Shown here: positions 34,244 through 46,573 of the stretch, in pieces
How the letters are laid out: every line of letters begins with the position of its first letter
How positions within the stretch are numbered: the stretch's first letter is position 1
Assembly (NCBI GenBank): GCA_010645155.1
Contig: CM021318.1
Span: 3,392,217 to 3,456,216 of the forward strand
Length of the DNA: 64,000 nucleotides
Direction of reading: 5' to 3'
Source of the DNA: Tigriopus japonicus
Lineage: Eukaryota; Arthropoda; Copepoda; Harpacticoida; Harpacticidae
Position numbers and translations under genes: made by a program
The notes under the pieces: generated by a model
The model's input: only the letters and a program-made list of their open reading frames with translations
Database searches by the model: none
Told to the model about the DNA's origin: nothing

Positions 34244-37200
34244 TTATTTCTTTTTCTTCTTCTTTTTATCGTCGTCATCTTCTTCGGTGTCATACGATGG
34301 CGATGTAGGACTGTAGGTGGGTGAAGTGGGCGAGTAACTTGTGCCCGCAGTAGGACTGTAGGTCGGACTGGCCGGAGAATATTGGGGCGATGTGGGGGAA
34401 TAATTTGGGCTCGTTGGCGAATAAGTCGGACTCGTGGGCGAGTATTGCGGCGAACTTGGGGAATATTGGGGCGACGAAGGGGAATATTGCGGAGAAGAGG
34501 GCGAATACTTTGGAGAACTGGGCGAATATTTCGGCGAGGTTGGACTGTAGGTCGGCGATGTAGGTGAATACTTGGGCGAAGTAGGACTGTAATTCGGGCT
34601 TGTAGGGCTGTAGCTCGGCGATGTTGGACTGTAACTCGGTGAAGCCGGACTGTACTTGGGGCTACTGGGTGAGTAAGATCCGCTTGCGGGAGAATGTCCA
34701 GGACTCTTGGGTGAGTACGAGGGACTGGCCGGAGAGTAGCTCGGTGATGTGGGACTGTAGCTCGGCGATGTCGGGCTGTAGCTGGGTGATGTCGGACTGT
34801 AACTGGGACTGGCCGGACTGTAGCTCGGTGAAGTGGGGCTGTAGCTCGGCGATGTCGGACTGTAACTTGGGGAGGTGGGGCTATAGCCAGGCGATGTTGG
34901 ACTATAACTCGGGGAGGTCGGGCTATAACTGGGCGACGTGGGGCTATAGCTGGGTGATGTTGGGCTATAGCTCGGCGACGTGGGACTGTAGCTCGGTGAA
35001 GTGGGACTGTAGCTTGGACTTGTGGGGCTATAACTCGGTGAAGTCGGACTGTAACTCGGCGATGTTGGGCTATAACTCGGCGATGTCGGGCTATAACTCG
35101 GCGATGTTGGACTGTATCCTGGACTGGTCGGGCTATAACTTGGACTTGTTGGGCTGTATCCAGGGCTGGTCGGGCTATATTGGGGCGATGTTGGGCTATA
35201 ACCCGGCGAAGTGGGTGAGGCCAAACTGGGACTGGTCGGAGCATAGGTCGGGCTAGAGGGCGAATAGCTTGGCGATATACCTCCATGAGCCGGTGACGGG
35301 AAATAGGGCGACATTGCTGGAGATCCGGGCGATCCCGGTTGAGGACTCCAAGCCGGAGAATAAGCCGGAGACAATCCACTGGCGTCACTTTGTCCCGAGG
35401 GCGAGAATCCAGGTCCACCTGGGGTCATTCCGCTTCCCATACCAGGTGACCAGACTGATCCGTAGGCGGGAGTGGCTCCCTCAGCCCAAGGAGTCATTCC
35501 AGGGGTCATGGCGGCCGAGGGTGAGGCAGCGGATCCAAAGAACATGCCTCCACCACCCATGATGCCACCACCGCCTACGTTCATCGGGATCTCAATGCCG
35601 TATTTGCACTTCTCGGCGTCCAAAAGCAAATCGAAAGCAGCCGTGCCCATTCGAGGCAACTGTCCCAAGATGATGTTTTCCGACACACCTCGCATGGGAT
35701 CGACTTCGGCATGCGAAGCAGCGTCCATGAGCACGTCCACAGTCTCTTCGAAAGAGCATCTCATTAAAGCTCCGGTGTCTTGACGATTGATACCGTGACG
35801 GGTGATGGCCATGAGATGGCCCTTGGCGGTCATGACGTCGCAAAGCAAGGCCAAATGACGGTAGTTGACGTAGATACCGTAGAAACTAAACACGGTGTTG
35901 ATCTCTTTCTCGACGGACTTCCTCACAGCTTCAATGCCAAGCACACTGAAGATCTCGCAAATGTCGTTGGAAGCAGTTCTCACTGGATCCACATCTCGTT
36001 CCGAAAGCACTCGCATCAGAGCGGTTCCGTCTGTCTCTAATAACCATTCGGCAATGGCTTTGAACTCTCCTTGATCTGTGATAGTGATCCTCTTCTTTTC
36101 ATCAGTGGGCGGCAAATGCATGTACACTTTGGCGATGGCCTCCAAACCTTGCAAGGTCATGTCCGACAGCATGTTGGCCTCGATGCATCGAAGGAACATA
36201 TCGTCCTCCATTTTGTCGGCTTGTTCATCATCTTCCGATTTGGAATCATCCGAGTTCATGATCCGGATTCGCAACACAAGTTTCTCTGCGTTGTCATCGT
36301 TGAAGATACAGTTGAGATCGTCACCAAATCCGGCGTTGATCTTCTCGGAGATTTGTTCCATGGTCAATTTCTTGTCCGTCATCCTCTTTCTGTCCAATTC
36401 AATACGAAGTAACCACGGGGAAATACGAGATTGATCGAAATCGGGCATCTCGTAGTAAACATTGACGAATTCTTGATCTTCCGCGATCACGGTATTCTGA
36501 GGGTTGGGATCGTAGTATATGGCCGTATTGGCCGTGACCTTTCTCAAAGTGGTATGTTCGAGTCGGCAAAGGACGTTCTTAGCCTTTTCGGCATCACGAG
36601 CTGCTGCTCCAGTCAAAAACACGGTCAGAGAAGGAGCCTTGGGTTTCTTGGAGATGTTGATGATCTCCTTCAGTCTTGGCACACCCAAGGTGACGTTCTT
36701 CGAGGAGACACCAGCGAAATGGAAAGTGTTCAAGGTCATCTGTGTGGCAGGCTCTCCAATGGATTGGGCAGCCATGGCACCCACCATTTCACCTGGAGTG
36801 GCTTGAGCGTACATAAATTTGGACTCGATTTCTCCCAAAAGCCACTCAAAGGCCTCTTCGGTGAGTCGGTGGTTTTCGGCGACCAGTTTAGTGCACAACG
36901 TTGATCTGACCAGACATTGGAATAAGGTGGTGGCATTGTCGTTGGCTTGTTGGGACAACTTGTCATCACCGCGTACGATCTTGCACTTGCTAAGCAATTC
37001 TCGCACTCCCTTGATGACCTTGAGCGGGTTCAGATCGGTCTGATGGCGTTTGTTGATGTGGAAAATCTTCTGAGCATTCCAAATCATTCGATCGAGCTTG
37101 CACGGAAGCACGACTTTGCTCTCACCCGTGGGAAAGATTTGTCGAAGCGACTCTCTGTCCTTGCTCAGTTGTTCCCATTCCTTCTCAATTTCAGCCACGG

Positions 37201-40200
37201 CCTCCGAAGAGCCAACCATTTGTCGGAGAACTTCGTCGTTGAAGAGCTTGCGAGCATATCGCTCGTTGGTGGGGTCGAACTTGAACTTGCGCTCGAACGC
37301 ATTGTCACTCAATTTGATGGTAGGCAACGTTTGGAACTCGACGTACTCGCCGGCCAAGCCATCCTCGCCGTATCTGAACTGAATCACTTGACCCACAGCA
37401 TTTCTCACGGTTCCATCGTAGTTGACCATAACCGATTCCATAGCTTTGATGAGACGACGTTGAATGTATCCAGTTTCGGCGGTTTTGACAGCCGTATCAA
37501 TCAGACCCTCACGACCTCCCATGGCGTGAAAGTAGAACTCAGATGGGGTTAGACCAGCCAAATAGGAATTCTCGACGAAGCCTCTGGACTCAGGACCGTA
37601 ATCGTCCTTGATGAAATGCGGGAGTGTTCGCTTTCGAAAGCCGAACGGGATTCGTTTACCCTCGACGTTCTGTTGACCCACACAAGCAATAACCTGGGAC
37701 ACGTTAATATCGGATCCTTTGGATCCAGCCACCACCATGACCTTGAAGTTGTTGAACTCGGTCAAGGATCGCTTGGCAGAGCCTCCAGTTTTGTCACGAG
37801 CGTCATTCAAGATACGATTCACTTGATTCTCGAAGGTCTGTCGTAACGTGTTACCCGGAGTGGCCTCGAGTTCATCGCTGTGGGCTTTGTGAATGACCTC
37901 AATCACCTCGTCCTTGGCCTTCTTAATGGTGGCAATGATATCTGCGTAGGTTTGAGGATCGGCAATGGTGTCCCCGATACCAATGGAGTGACCCTCCAAG
38001 AGCAACCAATGATTAATCACAGTCTGAATGTTACCGTAAAAGAGTCCATTCATCTCATGTCCGTTCTCCAATTGCGACACGTGTAGCAAGGAACCCGCCG
38101 AAGCTCCCAGGGACTTTTTACACAAGATACCCATGATAAGCTCTCCATTCTCGATGAGCACACGTGTGTCACCGGGAGAGATGTACGAATATGGACCGTT
38201 ATTCTCACTGGCGCCAGGATGAGTGGCGTGGAAAAGCTCACAATTCACATTGCCAGGAATGATTAGGGTGAACAACTGTTTCCCGGTCCAAAGAGGCTTG
38301 GGCTTGATGATGGCGGGGATGGGCAGTTTACCGTCCCAAGTGGGCAAGAACATGACCAGGTTCATCATCTGCTCCTTGTCCAAAAACACGTCTCGTTTGG
38401 TCATCTTACGCACGGCCGTCAACGTATCTTGTACAATACCCATGCAGGGTTTGTTGGCTTGTGGGGCAATAATTTGTCGGGGAGTCAAATGGATATTAAG
38501 GATCTCGGCTCGAGTCTCCATGGATTGCGGAACGTGCAGGTTCATTTCGTCACCGTCAAAATCGGCGTTGTACGGCGAGGTATCACTCAAGTTCATGCGG
38601 AAAGTCGACCAAGGCAGAACCTTGACCTTGTGACCCATCATACTCATTTTGTGAAGCGAAGGTTGTCGATTGAACACCACCAGATCGCCATCATGGATGT
38701 GTCGCTCCACTTTGTACCCACATTGCAAGTGAAGATCCGAGGGCTTGGGATGAAATCGCAAATCGATACGCTCACCGGTGTCACGAATGATGTATTTAGC
38801 CCCGGGATACTGAGAATTGCCCCGCCGAACCAGATCTTGCATCTTGTCAATATTGAACGGGGTCACGATCTCGGGGAAAGTTAGATTCTGCGCGATAGAC
38901 CGGGGCACGCCCACCTGATCAATCCGAAGATTGGGATCGGGTGTGATGACGGTTCGGGCCGAGAAATCCACCCGCTTGCCCATCAAATTACCACGAATCC
39001 GACCTTCTTTGCCCTTGAGCCGGGCTTTGATGGCCTTGAGAGGTCGGCCGGATTTCTGCATGGCCCGTGGAATTCCGGGCATATCGTTGTCGGTGAGAGT
39101 GGCCACGTGGAATTGCAACAACTTGACATTCTCAGAAATGATGTGAGCGGCCGCACCGGCTTGTTCGTTTCGAATGAGTTCGTTGTTGCTCTTGATGATA
39201 TCGGCCAACTTGTGCGTCAAATCGTCCTGATTTCGAGCCGAGCCAAACATGACGACAGCGGGTCGAACGGCCAAAGGTGGCACGGGCAACACGGTGCAAA
39301 CCATCCAATCGGGCCGAGCGAATTTCGGGTCCATGCCTAGGAAATTGAAGGTCTCTTTAGAAACTTAAGAAGCTACCATGCTAAAGTGGGCATTTGATAT
39401 TGGCCAAATAAGGGCACACGCAAAAGCAAAATGGAAAGTGTGGCTAATCATCTTGTTGGCATAATATTTTTCAAATATTTAGAGGGTAGAATAATATAAG
39501 ATCGAATAAAAAGATCCCATCTAATGCTACTACTAGTAAGTTGCAAAAGAACTTGGTATCAACGAATTTTTTTTTTTTTTACAGAGTTTCGTATTTGAAA
39601 GTTGTGCACTGGAAACACCCCAAATTGTCCAATGGATAACAAAAAGCATGGCAATAATCATGATTGGAATTTAAAGTATAAATTTTTCAGGCTCTTTAAT
39701 CATCCTAAACTGAAACGCCCAATGAGAAATACAGTTTAAAATCAACGTACCTAGAATATAACATTCCTCATCGGTGATGTGTCGAAACACTTCATAAACG
39801 CGTTCAGCTGTGAGGGTGATTTTCTTTTCCTGCGTGTCTTCATTCACGTGTTTCCATTCGGCCGTGAGTTCCAGGCCCATTCGCTTGATATTGGGTTGAT
39901 ATCGGCCGCAACCGCCGTGTTTAGGTCGATCCGACTGAAGGGCATTGTTGGGTTGGCCTTCAGAGGCGATATCCATCTCATCACCGCCCTCGCAAATATT
40001 CTTGCCCTTGCACAAATCATACGTATGAGCCATCCGTTTCCTAGGTTGACCCTTACTCTTCAACACGATCTCCTTAATCTTGGGATGCGAAGGACTAACC
40101 AACAATTTCGAACAATAAAAGCACACGCAACGCAAGATCTTCATGGTCTTGGTCAAGAATCCCGGATGATACACGGGCTTGGCCAGTTCAATATGACCGA

Positions 40201-40447
40201 AATGACCGGGACACTCGGTCATGTTGCCGGCGCAAGTCTGACAACGCGACCCTCGATCCACCACGCCTTGTCGGGGGTCCATGAGACCGCCCAATTTGGG
40301 TCGACCCCCTTCATAGACCTCGGAGAACTTGATGCCTCCTTCGGTCACAGAAGAACGACGGATCTCTTCCGGACTTAAAATGCCGAACTGGATCCGTTTG
40401 ACGGTTTTGACCGGAGCCTTGGAATCACCCGTCACGATCGACGACAT
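34244..40447 (-). CDS. POLR2A: RNA polymerase II largest subunit RPB1
   Basis: Two exons: 40447-39751 (ending CTA G|gtacgt) and 39336-34244 (tcctag|GC ATG), giving 1929 residues against 1970 in human. Exon 1 carries the N-terminal zinc cysteines ([17 protein letters not shown]). Exon 2 carries [13 protein letters not shown] with catalytic aspartates at 491, 493 and 495, the bridge helix and trigger-loop region ([20 protein letters not shown]), and a C-terminal domain of about 45 heptads of the YSPTSPS type. Distal heptads have K, Q, N or T at position 7, as in other animals. The protein ends in an acidic run followed by seven lysines instead of the usual animal acidic tip. It catalyses mRNA synthesis in the nucleus. 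The single 414-bp intron is unusually few for an animal RPB1. The start context (CATCATGTC, A at -3) is good. Confidence 0.98.
34270..35270 (-). repeat. CTD heptad-coding tandem repeat of RPB1
   Basis: About 45 repeats of 21 bases encoding YSPTSPS and variants. Synonymous codons vary between neighbours, so the array is old and under protein-level selection. It also creates long but meaningless antisense open frames. Confidence 0.95.
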
Positions 40448-42299
40448 GATGAGCCAAATCCGTCAAAACACGATTTAAAAATCTGAAATATCGTAGGATT
40501 ATGATGTCATTCCAACCTCAAGCTTGATCTGATACTCATATGAACATAACAACGTTCTAATAAAGTTATCTTTTTAGGGGGAGAAAAGATTGCAAAAGAG
40601 TGCGCTTTATACTGAAATTATCTTTTTTACTTTCAAAGAAGTCGAATAAGATTTTGCAACTCAATCAATCACAACCAATTCAAAGTGACTCCAAGGATAC
40701 ATTATTTAAAATACTTCTTGCTCTTTAATACAACAAAAAAACGTCATAAACATATCTATAACTGTACTATGTTAAGCGTACAAAATATCACAAATCTCTC
40801 TTGCAATTTGATTATTTCTTTTTAATGAGGTCTAGTGATATTACTGAAATTGAGGTACAGAAAACCTTTTTCAGGGTCATTGGCAGAGTGGCAACGTTTA
40901 GGGGTCAAAATACGGACAAAATCCCGTTTAAAAGGCTGTATCAAGGTCAGTGCGAGGTCATACATCGAAGGCCAAAGCGAGAGAGCGAGTGAGAGCCGGA
41001 TTTACCTGAGCCAAAAGTCGTTTTTGTGAAAAGCCGTTTGATGCGTTGTGTTCACACGGCCAGATGAACTCACAAAATGGCGTCTTTTACTTCTTGGCGT
41101 TGGTATCTCAGCTCTGACGTCGCTTTGGCGATTGCAGCGGCGACCGAATATCGCTCGCTTTATATACTTTCAGCTGGATGGGACGATTGGGCCAAGAAAA
41201 AAAAGATTTTATTCAGCTTTTTAGAGGGTCAATGAGAGTTTAAAATTATTAATAAAACAGAGGCCAAAGTTAAGATATAGAATTTGAGAGTATTTAAACG
41301 TGTATCAATGCAGTACTATGAGAGTTATTTAATGATTGATTGAATATTTTGTGGATTAACTTGGTGCAGGCCGGCGTTTGAATTTCTTCCCGCCCCAAGA
41401 CAGCCACACTAGAGAAGCTTTCGGCTGAAGCGGCTAAACCAGGTTAGAAAATCGGGCAATGTTTTGGAAACATCAGAGTGACGACGCCAACAAAAATGAA
41501 TTCATGGGGTCAATCCAAAAATTAGTGTTTGATATCTAAAAGAAATAACGTTGAAGGCGCATAAAATGGCAATTAATGAGACGAAAAATTCAGGAGGAGA
41601 AAGGTAATCTCTCCGCAAAAAATGAACGGGAAATTGGCTCACCATAAATGATAAACATTCCTCCCAATGAGCATTATTTTAACCTCACAAATAGAAGAAG
41701 CACAAACATACCGTATATGACATATTTCATTGTTCTATGCGCGAGGGCCATTATTCTGACTTGATTTTTGGTAAACTCATTAGACATCTTCAAATTTCAA
41801 AACTTTGGTCACCCTGTACGAACGATGCCGTTTGTTGTGATCGGCCAGTTGGCTTGGCCCAGAGCAATTTATCTGGCCTCCCTTCACTCTTCTCCACCTC
41901 AACAATATTCAGCGTTGCCAAATCATCCCACTGCAAACCAAATCATCAAATAAAATCCATCTCCGTCTCCTAAACTATCCAATTCTCTCAACCAAATTTG
42001 CCACTAAGCTTCATTTCAAAAACGATTCATTCTCTAAAAGCCATAAATGTCTCATTATCATCAATATTATCCGAAACAAGAATTCACAGGCAAGGATGAT
42101 TTGGCCAACCTGAGTTGATTCTGGCTTGATTCCTCATTCTTTTTAAGTAAGTAAGTAGTAAGACTCGTTGGTGTTGGTTCGCTTCTCGAAAAGAGAGAAC
42201 AAGAAGAAGACCGACCGACGAAGAGAAGAAAGAACCAGAGAGAGAGAGGGAGAAAGAGGAAAGAGAGAGACGAACAAGTTCAAGGAAGAGAAAAAGAAC

Positions 42300-42459
42300 A
42301 AGACTCTCTCCCTCCTTCACTACTCACTTGAGTCCTGAGTCCCTGACCTGCTAACGAAAAGACAGACTTCCATAGAGATAGAACCTAAGGATCCCATCAT
42401 CGTCCCAATCCCGGGAATCCATCCATCCCATCGTCCTCATGGTGCCTGAGATTCTCCGG
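42300..42459 (+). other. Possible first exon with a strong donor
   Basis: An ATG at 42439 opens seven codons (MVPEILR) directly before CGG|GTAAGT, a near-perfect donor, downstream of a purine-rich promoter-like tract. It could be a 5' exon (leader or upstream ORF) of the C2H2-MBD gene 4 kb further on, or of an unseen gene. The 5' limit is a guess. Confidence 0.3.
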
Positions 42460-45450
42460 GTAAGTTATCATCGGTCTCTCAAAGCTTAAGATCCGCGTTG
42501 GATTTCTAGTTGTAACGTCCAAAATCGTTAACGCCATGCTCATTGTTCAGATTGATTCGTGTTCAAGGTAAAGATTGATGGCTGGTTAAGTAAGATAAAC
42601 AGGATTAACTTGGGCTAAAAAGTTTTTGAGACACTTGACGTGGGGTTGAAGTGCAAGTTTTAGGAGTGTAACTTTATTAAAGCTTGGATTTTGAACGACA
42701 AACGTCACTATGCGTCATAATAAAGATCGTCACGAACAAAGAGTTAATTAACCCTTTTGAAAGGTTGAATTTTGGTTTGGGTTTGTGAGAAAGTCTTATT
42801 GTTGTGATATTGTGCTTACTATCTGCCGATAGTTGGAAACCGGTATAAATTGAATTATAATCTCTAAATATGACGTCTCCTCGAAGCTCCGATTATTTCA
42901 AGCCAAAGTGGTAACTAAAAATTAACGTTTCACGGTTAAAGTTCAATTTTCGTTACGATTTTGAGGGAAAAAAACAAGTTTCTCGTGCATATAAAATTGG
43001 ACTGTCTAGCCGAAAGAACGACCTCGGAAGTCCTCATTTGCCAAAATTTGAAAGCCAGGCCAGTTTCTAAATTTGGATTGCACCTGGAGCACTTATTTCT
43101 AAACAGCGTCTTAAAATCGATGGTATGTAAATCGTTGCTAACCCACGTACTTTGACACAAGTTCATAAGATTTTTACGTCTCCGCAAGAAAGTTAAATCT
43201 GACCACAATGAGATCTTGTACTGGGTGAATTTTCGTCGGTGCCGACACGAGACTTTCAAGTAAGTCGTTTTTCCTTCCAAAAATCGTGTCATAATACTTT
43301 GGAATTGATATTGATAATGGTTGTGGCTAGAAAAAAAAGCATCGATGTTATCTGTGAGGCGAGCTTTCCCTTCGGACTTTCAAATGGTCGTACTTTGGCC
43401 CCACTTTTGGCCTTCCTATTTTGTGTAATTTAAGCTTTCCCCTAATAGTATGGTCGAGTAAGGTAGGAGTTTTAGGGATTGATGTTGTGGCCCTTTGGGC
43501 TCTCCTAAATTTTGCCGTACATGCTGATGTCAAAACGTACCCAATGGGAAAAGCGATCCCTCGACGAGATCCCCTGTGCCACAAATAGTACCTAAGATGG
43601 GAAGTTGAGGGGCTTTCAAATCATTCCACACGCCATATCAGTTATTGATTTTTGCATCCCTTCAAAGAACAAATCCATTCGGCGTGCTCGGCGACCTCGC
43701 TAGGGCCAATAGAGGGCGTTTTTGCTTCGTGGATCGCATCCTTGACGAGCTACGGCCTTTGTGGCCTCGACGAGGAGTGTTGATCAGACATCTAAGGATG
43801 TTGAGAATGAAATTGATGTATCCTTTCGACGGAAATTCTAGAGTATGAAAATGACTCGTGTCCTAAAAAATTCTCATGGTCGCATTTGCTCATTTGAGGG
43901 GAACTCTCGAGTAATCTCGTTTGCCGTTGTACTTGAAGTAGCTGCCTTTGTCGAGGATAACGATGACTGCAATATTAATCCATGGTTGCTCGGGTGATCA
44001 TAAACCCTTGGAGAATCCCTCATTAGACCGTGCTCAAACTGTGTCACATCCATCCCTTCATAAGTCTTTCCTTACATACCTTTCTCTCACACAATGACGA
44101 CAACAACAACTAGCAACCACTCTCTCTCTATCTTGAACTCTCTCCTAGTTGGATGTACTATACCAATGGAAGTCGATGGCCAAGCCGACAGAGGTTTGCT
44201 GCTTTCTCCCGCTCCCTTAGAAAGATATCGAAATGGCAAGCCAAGCTCGGCGGGAAAAAAGGACCTTTCCCTCCTAATTTTGTTCATTCAGCTAACTGCC
44301 TGGAAGTAGCTGGCTGAGGGGCTTTCAAACTTTCGATCTCCTTGTGTGCCTCCATGCACATACTAGCAAGTCTTCTAGTTCGGCTGCGTACTTCACTCAG
44401 TAGGCTCTCGGGTGGTTGGTTTGGTCTTCTTGGAGAGGAACAAGCGAGGCAGCAGCCTTCTTTCGCTCAGTGCGAAGTTGGTGCGTTGTTCCATTGGCCT
44501 TCTGAGAGGGCTGTCGATCCTTGTTGGAGCGAATGCTGGTGGTCTTCTTGCTGTTGGCATTGCTGCCCTCACTCACCACCACTACCCTTGCTAAAGGGAG
44601 ATTCCAATTCTCTAGAACTTGGTAGTGAGTGAGCCTGGTACTCCTAGATCCCAGTGAAATCTGTCAGGGGGTAGGAGAACAAGTTCTGATATGGCTCTAA
44701 GGCCCCTCCTGAAAGAGGTGAATCGTTCATCCTGGCCGTGATTTTCAACAAGTGGTGATTGTGTGTGACAAATTTGTATATTAGGGCGCGATTTCCATTC
44801 TTCATGCCCCTCCTTTGATCAAGGCCACACTGTTCTCGTCTCTGACCCAACGGAAGGTGTAAAGAGATTAGCTGGGCCAACCTAGACCTCGGTCTGTTCG
44901 CTGGCTTTGTGGTATTGCACGTAACACATAACTCGACCCTATTTTGACTAGACTTATTATTACCAACGAGCCCGATCCAATCCGACGACAGTCTAATCGG
45001 TAATCGGTGATCACAACTGGTACCCCTTGGTTTAGGTGGCCTTCCACTCGACCCTCTTTTGAATCTCGTTTGTAGTCGTTTCGGAACTTGAAATTTCAAA
45101 CCCTTGTGGAATATTTTAACATGATGTAGTGTGAACGAGCGCTTCCAGTAGTAGAAGTACCACTACTACTATGGGCCTCAAACATTCACACTTGCGCTAG
45201 GTCCCCGAATGAAGTGGAAGTCGAAATAGTATTAGTCGAAGTTGCACTAGTAGTCGGTCGTAGTAGTAGGGCAAGTTGTAGCCGAGAGCTCTTCAGCGCT
45301 CAGTTTCATACTAGTTGAATGGCAATGTAGTGAGTGTATCAAAAGAAGTTGTAGTAATAATATCATGTTCTTTTAGCCAGTTGTTCTGCACAAATGCTGC
45401 CTTAACAACAACAACATCACATCACCAAAAAGTTGTAGTCGAACAGGCAG

Positions 45451-45475
45451 GAGTAGAAGTAGTAGTAGTAGTAGT
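45451..45475 (+). repeat. GTA microsatellite
   Basis: Tandem GTA/AGT triplets. Scattered related triplets occur from about 45140. Confidence 0.7.
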
Positions 45476-46573
45476 TCATGTACTGAATGTGCCGTGCACA
45501 AACGTATGCGTGATCCTTATTAAAACAGCTGTATATGTAGAGTCAAGTGAACGAAATCACATAACATGGACTCGATTGAAAAGTGTGCTGTTTCCTGATT
45601 GGTGCCCAATACCAACGCGGGTTGTAGGGGCTAATTACTTTGGGGGTTGTGAAGTATGGAAATCTCAATTGCAGAGCTCATAGAAAAGTCTGATCGTCAT
45701 GACAAGCTAGCAAAATTCGACACCCAACAAAACAGTGAAAAAAGTGCTGGCCAAAGACAATCTGAATGCTCGTCTTATCATTGGTGGCTGTATTGCTCCT
45801 CGTCGAAACGCTGATCCTCTTGAATTTAAATATTAAAAAGAGCGCAAAGAAGCCAGAGTCGTCCTTCGACGATTGTGCTTCGACTACAATCCCTCAAACC
45901 CGCGATCTAAATGAAGTAGCTGAAGTGAGGATGAAATCCGATCTTATCCAGCGAAGGGGCGCACGAAGCGAACGAAGAAGCACTCGACGACGACTTCAGC
46001 GCTCTTCCACACTCGATTCCAAAACACTTCCCTGCCCATCATTGTCGTTGACGTCCTCCGGTTTCCTGATATCCAAGAGCTCACCATAATCTTACTCGTT
46101 CATCAACAAGTAAGCCATCGGAAGGAATCGCTACTATGTGACCGAGACAGTATTCTTATGAAACCTCGACCCTTATTGTACAAGATGAGTGATCCCGAGG
46201 CTGAAACTGGTTGGGAAATCAGGGAATAGAAGAGCAACCCTTCAGAGGCTTCTTTTTTGAGGTGGATTCGACTCTTGATCATTGGATAGGGAAATACAGA
46301 TCTCGTAGTGGAAATTTTACTAGTGCCAAAGTCGTCGTTGTCAGCGTCAGATTGCTTGAATTGATTCTTCCGGTATCCTCCGATCCGCCAAGCTCAAGTT
46401 CAAAACTTTATTTGTGGCCAGAATAATTGTTGCTTTAGATTCCAAACAACAAACAAACCCTCGGTGTCTCAGTGTGTGTGTTCCATCTTGCTCATTGACG
46501 GTCTTGTCTTGGTTATTCACTTCATCTAATATCGTTAAATGTCACCACTCATCGACCAAAGCTGAGCTTCACA

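Larger units (their letters stand above)
40448..46573. other. Intergenic region upstream of RPB1 and of the C2H2-MBD gene
   Basis: The RPB1 promoter should lie in 40448-41200. There is a TGACGTC site near 41116 and a TATATA near 41162, but their use is unproven. A strong splice donor at 42460 suggests a plus-strand first exon. The rest holds a purine-rich tract (42190-42300) and GTA microsatellites (45451-45475). I see no gene with a recognisable domain. A 107-codon plus frame at 45766-46089 with a hydrophobic start remains unexplained. Confidence 0.5.

Noticed and set aside
34108..35418. 436-codon minus-strand and 211-codon plus-strand ORFs
   Set aside because: Other-frame and antisense readings of the RPB1 CTD repeat.
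41080..41240. Small ORF beginning MASFTSWRWYL upstream of RPB1
   Set aside because: Lies in the presumed promoter/divergent region; short and without recognisable features.
44644..45099. 151-codon minus-strand ORF
   Set aside because: Basic low-information sequence with no domain; no splice context.
45766..46089. 107-codon ORF with hydrophobic N-terminus
   Set aside because: Could be a signal anchor, but the remainder is Arg/Ser-rich low complexity and an alternative frame is equally open; no homology recognised.
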